Of a stretch of DNA of 64,000 nucleotides, positions 58,301 to 64,000 are shown piece by piece (the first letter of the stretch is position 1; each line of letters begins with the position of its first letter). The translations under genes were made by a program, and so were the position numbers. The notes under the pieces were generated by a model. That model saw only the letters and a program-made list of their open reading frames with translations, was not told the DNA's origin and searched no databases. Source of the stretch: Mytilus trossulus (taxonomy: Eukaryota > Mollusca > Bivalvia > Mytilida > Mytilidae); assembly GCF_036588685.1 (NCBI RefSeq), contig NC_086374.1:73964457-74028456 (forward strand), in the 5' to 3' direction.

Positions 58301-61300
58301 CATGAAGATGTTATTGTTACAGATCAGCTATATATATATACAAGTCTTAATTGAAAACTATGTTCAAACCTCTGATTGCGTTTGATAAAAGCCGCAATTT
58401 TTATACGTGTGCATGTAAAACAAATTTCGTTGTAGAAGGGTCTAAATACAGCACAAACAACATTTTCCAAAAGACCAAAAAAGAGAAAAAGTATTGTTAA
58501 ACAAAATGATTTGACTAATAGGTCGAACAACTGATATTCTTTAACCCTGCTAACTGCCATTGGCGATTGCAAAATAAAATTGATCACAAGCTGTAACAAA
58601 ATGGATCTAAAAATATATTTAATACTAAACAGAAAACAATAAACGTGTGGCCAAGATGTTATGCCACAAACATGAGGTGATAATATTATTTGTACACAAG
58701 ATCCGGATTTCGACAATAAATGTCTCTTCAGTGAAGGTTAGGGATCGAAACAGTATTTGGAAAGCCATATAATTTACCCTCAATATTAGACAGACTCTTG
58801 AATTTTAAGAGTCAATATAGGATGAACGGATCATATAAACCGGAGGAAAAATATGATACAAGCCCAAACGAAAAAATATAAACAAGTCTAAATTGAAAAC
58901 TACGTTCAAACCTATGATTGCGTTGGATAAAAACCGCAATTTTTATACGTATGCATGTAAAACAAATTTCGTTGTAGAAGGGTATATATTAGTCTTTAGT
59001 AAGGTGGATGGAGATGAATGTACAACTTCTAGACGTCACGAGTTAAAGCCATACATGATATATGATGTGTTGGTCATATTATCATAAGTATGAATCGTTT
59101 AAGCATTTTGGATGATGAATTTCACCCCTAAAAATCAAGTTTGATTCCATTATAGAAATAGATGGAGAGCCCTCCATACTTACTCAACCAAGACAAAGAC
59201 TGCAACACAATAGAAGAGGACTGGACCAAAACCCATTCCAGAGGAATATTAGGGCAGAGGAAAACGACCAGAGACCAGATATAGATCCCTCAATACTTCC
59301 CCAACCAAGACATAGACTGCAACAAAATAGAAGAGGTCCGGATCAAAATCGATTCCAGAGGAATACTCGGACAGATGAAAACGGTCATAGACCGGATCTA
59401 CCGCCTTTGCCAAGCATGTTTCGGCTGAGAGCAAATAGAGATGATATGTCGGATTTCAACCAAGAACAGCGACACGACATAATGCAACCCCCAATTCAGA
59501 GGAATGTATGTATATATATTTCAAGGAAATGGAGCTCATTTATTATAAAATGATTTTTATATAAATAATGATTGAAACATAAAAGTGTTAAAAAAAGTTG
59601 TGAGATGTCTTCTATATAAAACTAGGCTTTTTCAAACACGAACTAGATAAAATTGTGAGTCTGCTTGTAACTCAATATTATTATGACAATACTTATAACA
59701 TCAAGGGCACAAATTTCACTTCATCAGATGAACATTTTAACAATAAATAACCATACAGTGTTCAAATGAATAGTCTGCTTATAACTCAATATTATTATGA
59801 CAATACTTATAACCACAACGGCACAAATTTCACTTCATCAGATGAACATTTTAACAATAAATAACCATACACTGTTTAAATGAATAGCCTAACTAGATAG
59901 GATAACTAAACCATAAGTTGCAACGATTGTTGATTTCAAATGAACATTTGTTGTTATTATAGCCACATGATCTATTTGGAGGATTAAGACCTAGGTTAGT
60001 GCCCCATGGTGGTAATTACAGGAATCACATTCAGAACCGTGATCACAGAATTCCTATCAGGGGTGATGATATAGATGTTGATGATTATGAGGTAAATATT
60101 CAAACTTGCAACGGAATTGTAGTTTTAAATAGAATTTTTAATAACACTTACATCACAAATATACAACACAACTGAACATGCTGAATATAACCTTTGAACC
60201 ACAAAATAAAAATCTAATAAAGACGCCAACAAAAAAGGTTTCGAGTTGAAAAACTACATAAGATTTGCATGTACCAGTCAGGAATATGACAGTTGTTATC
60301 CATTCATTTAAGTTGTTTGAGCGTTATATTTTGCCATTTGATTAGTGACTTTTCGTTTTGAATTTTCCTCGGAGTTCAGTATTTTTGTGATTTGACTTAT
60401 TGATAAATCAGTAGAAATTCTAGCATTATACAGCATCTGCAATACCAGCTCTGAATTAAGTTTATCTGTCCAGTTTATGTCAAAGCCCAACACAGACGGG
60501 GTGAAGAAACTTTATCTATGGAGTTTTGAATGATATTAGTTTCAATTGATATTTACAGGCCTTATGGGAGTTACAAGAAAGAAATGGTGATGTGCGTAGT
60601 AAAGGAATGACGGGAGAACAAATAGGACGAATACCTTGTCACAAATTCAAATCAACACCAGGACTAAATAAAACTTTTAAAAGTGATAAAAATTCATGTA
60701 GTATATGCCTAAATGAATACAAAGATGGAGAAAGTATAAAAACGTTGCCGTGTTTTCATTCTTATCATAAAACATGCATAGATAAATGGTTAAAGGTGAG
60801 TAAACTTTGATATGTCTTAAAAATGTTTTAAACTGTAATTCTGAAAAAAATGGCTGAAAAAACTAAAACAAAAAGTTAAGACGTTCATTTTTTCATTTAA
60901 GGAGATAAACTCTAAATGCGTCATGTTTGCTTGCAAAAATATATGACAAAAGATGATATATTTTCATTGTTATGTAGCAACAGTCTAGCCAAATATTTAT
61001 AATGAGTTCTTATTTACATTGTTTTTTTACCCAGCAGACTGTTTTTTTACCCAGCAGAACCAAGCTACTATTTGATGACGGAATTTTCGTTCTCATAGAA
61101 TCAGTTCCCGTTTACAAGATCAACAAAATGTTCAATCAGTTACCGCTAGTGATACTAGTACACATGTTTTATTGACTTGGTTGTTTGCTGTTGACATTTG
61201 TGTTCATATCATATTTTCAGCTTTTATGGACTTCCCCTTTTTAAATTTAACCTGGCTTAAGGTATTTTTGTTGCACTTTTTCTCGTCCCTCATCAATGAA

Positions 61301-61923
61301 TTTTCTTTGGAGTTTAACATGTCATGAGCAACACGATTTGTGCTCTTCATAAAATAGGAACTGCCCACCCTTCAAGATTATGTTGCTCAATCTTTACTTT
61401 TCTAATATGTAAATTTTTGGCGAGCATTTGTTCTTCTTTCCAATTCTTTATCCTGATAATGTTTTTAAAGAGGTACATAGCAAGTAGTTTGAGAACTTCT
61501 CGTAATTTAAAAAGAAATAGTCGATGACTACGGCTATATCATAATGATCATAATTTTAAAGAAAGCAGAATAACATGTTAAGTCAAACCTTATAATTGTA
61601 AATGCAATAATGTATATTGACTAAGTAGGGTTCAGATATTCGCTGTGTAAACTTCAATTATTATCACATGTGTTAACTAAACTTACAATTTCATGCCTTG
61701 AATTAACATACCCTTCTCTGTTGAAACTTAACTTATAATTTCCTATTGTATTTTACTAAAATTATAATTTGTTTACTCTGCATTTACTTTACTTACAATT
61801 CCCTACATTGTTTCGAATTACAATTTCCGGCATTAATTTAACTACTTTTTAAGAATATGTTTTTTTTATTTTCAGAGTCAAGCTGTGTGTCCAGTTTGCA
61901 GAGGAAATATCAAAACAAATTAA
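49398..61923 (+). CDS. RING-H2 finger E3 ubiquitin ligase with MIU-like helix
   Basis: Six coding exons join in frame to 417 residues: 49398-49772, 54602-54716, 59156-59505, 59963-60091, 60559-60795 and 61876-61923, all GT-AG. The C-terminal RING-H2 is complete: C370, C373, C388, H390, H393, C396, C407 and C410, with the last two in the final exon. It would bind an E2 and transfer ubiquitin. Residues about 60-92 (DDEHSAVIALQLQEQEHLEQ, then DAEVAQRLA) form a charged helix like MIU ubiquitin-binding motifs; that role is inference. The middle is low-complexity, with two 39-residue repeats (168-206 and 207-245). The RING fits the animal PCHKF..CSICLNEY..G.S..LPC group, but I cannot name an orthologue. 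Substrate unknown. AATAAA lies at 62303. Confidence 0.88.
50515..50600 (-). repeat. Inverted end of the 48.6-kb dispersed repeat
   Basis: 'cccgagggtatcacgagccc' and 'agtagtcagtacttcgga' are the reverse of the end at 48880-48935. Confidence 0.5.
50618..52685 (+). repeat. 161-bp tandem-repeat element, copy 2, with higher-order repeat
   Basis: Starts tttttatacgaccgcaaaaa with a gtcgtcgtcgtc microsatellite near 50675. Eight units align on 'ggaaggttgggatt' at 50789, 50950, 51111, 51272, 51433, 51594, 51756 and 51917, a 161-bp period (one 162). Units 3-5 are nearly repeated as units 6-8, a 484-bp higher-order repeat. The non-tandem right part ends 'cggtcgtataaagctgcgcc'. It is in RING gene intron 1. 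Confidence 0.9.
52830..53883 (-). pseudogene. 5'-truncated reverse transcriptase element
   Basis: A 251-residue minus frame (53883-53128) reads as reverse transcriptase: 'VGIPMGTNCAPLLADLFLYY', then the catalytic FRYIDDVLSL, then 'ASYLDLHLEI' and 'LYDKRDDFSF', and a C-terminal 'VYISQLIRYSRACISYHDFL'. The 5' part is missing: at about 53865 the text changes into another repeat. The 3' tail runs to about 52830 ('acgaaagataccaaagggac'). This RT type is common in mussel and cnidarian genomes. It resembles Penelope-like elements, but clade is uncertain. It is antisense within RING gene intron 1. Other copies: 62963-63445, 37160-37445 and 45860-46100. Confidence 0.82.
54717..55590. other. RING gene intron 2, unassigned left part
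   Basis: AT-rich intron DNA without recognisable coding or repeat structure beyond short runs. Confidence 0.35.
55597..56770 (+). mobile_element. Three tRNA-headed SINE units, plus orientation
   Basis: Units share 'gacgtggaaaggtaacac', 'gcttcatttttatgaagccc', a tRNA-like part and 'ttgttgggttgatgtttaga'. Pol III A/B boxes: 55666-55676/55725-55735 (tggtatagcgg, ggttcgaatcc), 56274-56284/56333-56343 and 56572-56582/56631-56641 (third A box ends gt). The second and third units repeat with a 298-bp period. After the first, the end segment turns back on itself at about 55910-55970 as a palindrome. These are SINE copies, not functional tRNAs. Confidence 0.8.
56790..57230 (+). repeat. Spacer repeat between the SINE clusters, copy 1 of 3
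   Basis: 'acgttcaaacctatga...gcgttgga', 'ccgcaatttttatacgt' and 'caaatttcgttgtagaaggg' recur at 58345-58770 and, shortened, at 58880-58985. Copies 1 and 2 also share the 'gacaataaatgtctcttcag' end. Confidence 0.75.
57231..58335 (-). mobile_element. Three tRNA-headed SINE units, minus orientation
   Basis: Inverted copies of the units at 55.6-56.8 kb. B/A boxes on the minus strand: 57404-57414/57463-57473, 57820-57830/57879-57889 and 58130-58140/58189-58199. Together with the plus units they form a large imperfect inverted repeat. A (TA)n-rich hairpin 'ttcttccctatatatatagg' near 57998 interrupts them. Confidence 0.8.
58345..58985 (+). repeat. Spacer repeat copies 2 and 3
   Basis: 58345-58770 repeats the 56790-57230 segment almost in full; 58880-58985 repeats only its first ~100 bp. 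They carry no protein-coding content. Confidence 0.7.
59167..59400 (+). repeat. 117-bp in-frame tandem duplication in RING gene exon 3
   Basis: 59167-59283 and 59284-59400 encode 39 residues each, both reading (E/D)PSIL.QPR.RLQ.NRRG and then FQRN. The copies still align without gaps, so the duplication is fairly recent. Confidence 0.85.
59659..59886. repeat. 114-bp tandem duplication in RING gene intron 3
   Basis: 59659-59772 and 59773-59886 are nearly identical ('gtctgctt.taactcaata ... gcacaaatttcacttcatca'). Confidence 0.85.
60265..60380 (+). repeat. Dispersed repeat fragment
   Basis: Homologous in order to 10060-10165 ('caggaatatgaca', 'tatccattc', 'gccatttgatta', 'attttcctc'). Confidence 0.55.
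61270..61400 (+). repeat. Old fragment resembling the RT-element 3' end
   Basis: 'gagcaacacgatttgtgctc' and 'actgcccacccttcaaga' resemble 'agcaacacgacgggtgcc' and 'ctgcttacccttccgga' at 63210-63260. Weak similarity. Confidence 0.35.
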
Positions 61924-62302
61924 GGAATATTATTTGTTATTATTTCATATTCATTGGTTGATAATACACGGTTGAATTGTTCTAGCATGATCTTAGATTA
62001 TGTATTATGCACTTTTAATCCTTTTTTCGCAGCTTCCACTTTTCTTGTGAAAATGATTATACGATTCGATAATTGCAATATGCTCCTTGCAAAGCTTTAG
62101 TACTAAAAAAAAAAATAAAAAAATCTTCAGAAAATCGCATATTTTGTTTTTAGAAAGTGAATTGAAAGTGAAAGTGAAACCAATAACATATTAGTTGTAT
62201 ACAATTACCATTTTCGGTTAAATTCCTCTTAGTTGGTTACGTCATAATTATTTTCTAATGTTATTTTCTGGTCCAGTGATATTGATGCCCATGTAGCTAT
62301 CA

Positions 62303-62308
62303 AATAAA
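62303..62308 (+). terminator. RING gene polyadenylation signal
   Basis: AATAAA about 380 nt after the RING gene stop codon, the first canonical signal after it. Confidence 0.5.
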
Positions 62309-62559
62309 AGATAAAAACACACCTTCTTCTGCTTTGTATATATATATGTTATTAGCATGTCTTTTGTATTTTTATTTATCATTTCTGTACGGTGATAACA
62401 TATCAAAGGTAATCTGATTTTCTTATTGTTTAATGAATCTTTATATGGTTATGATTCTTATTAGAAAATCACACTGTCTCCCACGGAATCTAACCTTGAT
62501 TCTCTACTACAAGTCAGCATTTCTTTCATTATCTCAACCAACTTATTGCTAGTTAAATT

Positions 62560-62880
62560 AATATCATAGATACCAGGATTGAAATTTTATATTATCGCCA
62601 GACGTGCGTTTCGTCTACGAAGTATCTACTACGCAGGAAAAGAAGTCCTGTCACTGGTCCTCCTTCGCAAGAGTCAACATTCTATTTTCACTCTCGAAAC
62701 ACATATTCTGGCTAAAAATCCTTTCTAAAGACCGTGCGTATGTCAGTTTGGCGACAATTGTAAAATGTGAACATGATTATCGTTAGAAAATTACAACATT
62801 TCCTGTGGGACTTGAACCCCGACCACCATAACGCGCTGTAACCGGCTCTTCACTAGCCAAACCACCTTCGACTGGCTAAG
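62560..62880 (-). repeat. Repeat ends with a tRNA-like B box
   Basis: 'cgccagacgtgcgtttcgtc' is the inverted dispersed end seen at 46688. At about 62800-62815 the minus strand reads ggttcaagtcccac, a B-box-like sequence, with a possible A box near 62860. It could be a decayed tRNA-derived SINE head; it does not fold as a tRNA by eye. Confidence 0.35.
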
Positions 62881-62962
62881 TATCTAGTAATCAAGTGAAG
62901 ATATAACGTAACACATGAAATGTATCGAAACCCTAAAACTTTGTTTGACTTTTATACATTTT

Positions 62963-63445
62963 CTACCATGATTTTCTTGATAGAGGGTTGCTGCTCACAA
63001 GACAGCTCTTAAACCAAGAGTTCCAAATGGTGAAGTTGAAATCATCCGTTCGTAAATTTTACGGACGCCATCACGAGTTGGTTGACCGTTATGGAATAAC
63101 TGTTTCACAAATGATATCGGATATTTTCCTTACGTCGTAACTACAATCCCTTTCCCTTTCATGAATGTGACCTACCGAATTATACTATTTCCCGGTTTTG
63201 TTATCACATAAGCAACACGACGGGTGCCAAATGTGGAGCAGGATCTGCTTACCCTTCCGGAGCACCTCACATCACCCTATAGTGTTTGGTAGGGTTCGTG
63301 TTGCTTATTCTTTAGTTTTCTATGTTGAGTCATGTGTTATATTGTTTGTCTGTTTGTCTTTTTCGTTTATAGACATGGCGTTGTCAGTTTGTTTTCGATT
63401 TATGAGTTTGACTGTCCCTCTGGTATCTTTCGTCCCTCTTTTATA
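62963..63445 (+). pseudogene. 3' end of the reverse transcriptase element, copy 2
   Basis: From 'taccatgattttcttgatag' it encodes the last ~55 residues of the same RT (HDFLDRGLLLT, then KFYGRHHELVDRYG and VSQMIS), then the 3' tail ending 'ctctggtatctttcgtccct'. It is truncated just inside the RT C-terminus. A 107-codon plus frame in the tail is an artefact. Confidence 0.8.
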
Positions 63446-64000
63446 TCTTCAACTTGTAAAATTACTTTACGTTCATAAGTATTATTTCAGAATCTCATCT
63501 TGTGTGTTCATTATGCGTTAACACTTGTAACTCGATTCCTTATTAAAACGCAAAATCTCAAAATAGGTTGTGTAGCGAATCAGTTTTGTGGGTTGAATGA
63601 TTCTTGAATGAGGAGGGCGTACAAGGATATCAATGTTTGATAAAATATTGAAAAATCTGTAATTATAACTGTTTCAATTAGTGGAATACTAAGTACTGGG
63701 CAAATTGCAGTCAGGAACTGTGCGTTTGAACCAAAACATTGCATTACATTTCATTACAGTTTGCTGAATGGCCCTTAATGCGTATTTCAAGATGTATTGA
63801 CAGAAAATTCTTTATCGTAAATACATCTTTAATCTCAATACTAAAAAAATACGTGACTACAGTTTTTGCAATATTATCCATTTATCCTATTACTTCTGGG
63901 CAGTAACGTGCTTGTCTGAAAAAAAAATTGACGTGTTGTAGTTCATGCATATATGTAAAATAAGAATTTGTTCATGAACGCTTAGGGTTTTTTGAGAATT
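63446..64000. other. Unassigned DNA
   Basis: AT-rich, no recognisable gene or repeat structure by eye. Confidence 0.35.

Overview
This is nuclear DNA from a bivalve mollusc, almost certainly a mussel of the genus Mytilus. The clearest marker is an intronless gene at 9096-9716 for a sperm-specific protamine-like protein of the PL-II/PL-IV (phi-2B/phi-3) type. The dense, AT-rich repeat background is consistent with this: tandem-repeat-bearing elements, molluscan SINEs, non-LTR retrotransposons and many short inverted-repeat elements.

Four host protein genes can be read. (1) The protamine-like gene, plus strand, 9096-9716, keeps a canonical histone 3' stem-loop and also has a downstream AATAAA. 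(2) EIF3G, plus strand, 15884-26030, has nine coding exons encoding 295 residues (N-terminal eIF3g region, zinc knuckle, C-terminal RRM). (3) PPP6C, the protein phosphatase 6 catalytic subunit, minus strand, 44386 down to 31516, has ten coding exons encoding 303 residues. Its seventh intron has the full signature of a minor-spliceosome (U12) AT-AC intron. (4) A RING-H2 E3 ubiquitin ligase gene, plus strand, 49398-61923, has six coding exons encoding 417 residues, with an MIU-like N-terminal helix and a 39-residue internal duplication. EIF3G and PPP6C are tail to tail; PPP6C and the RING gene are head to head about 5 kb apart. All exon joins preserve frame, but they are read by eye and not confirmed by transcripts.

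Layout: 0-9 kb, repeats and MITEs with no recognised gene; 9-10 kb, protamine-like gene; 10.5-12 kb, long-TIR element; 12.8-14.8 kb, dead LINE split by a TIR element; 15.9-26 kb, EIF3G with a SINE, a 168-bp tandem array, a dead Tc1/mariner element and MITEs in its introns; 27-29 kb, 161-bp-type tandem element and a foldback element; 31.5-44.4 kb, PPP6C carrying a deleted LTR retroelement, an 85-bp tandem array, MITEs and a young RNase H-bearing LINE in its introns; 45-49 kb, repeat relics; 49.4-62 kb, RING gene carrying a 161-bp array, a reverse-transcriptase element and a large inverted cluster of tRNA-like SINE units in its introns; 62-64 kb, a second copy of the reverse-transcriptase element's 3' end.

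No operon, phage, CRISPR or bacterial feature is present. The strongest novel-looking observations are the AT-AC intron with a satellite array beginning next to its donor, a 40-bp perfect palindrome flanked by a perfect 7-bp duplication (with a second copy elsewhere), the six-unit SINE inverted cluster, and a MITE whose empty site is preserved in an adjacent tandem duplicate.
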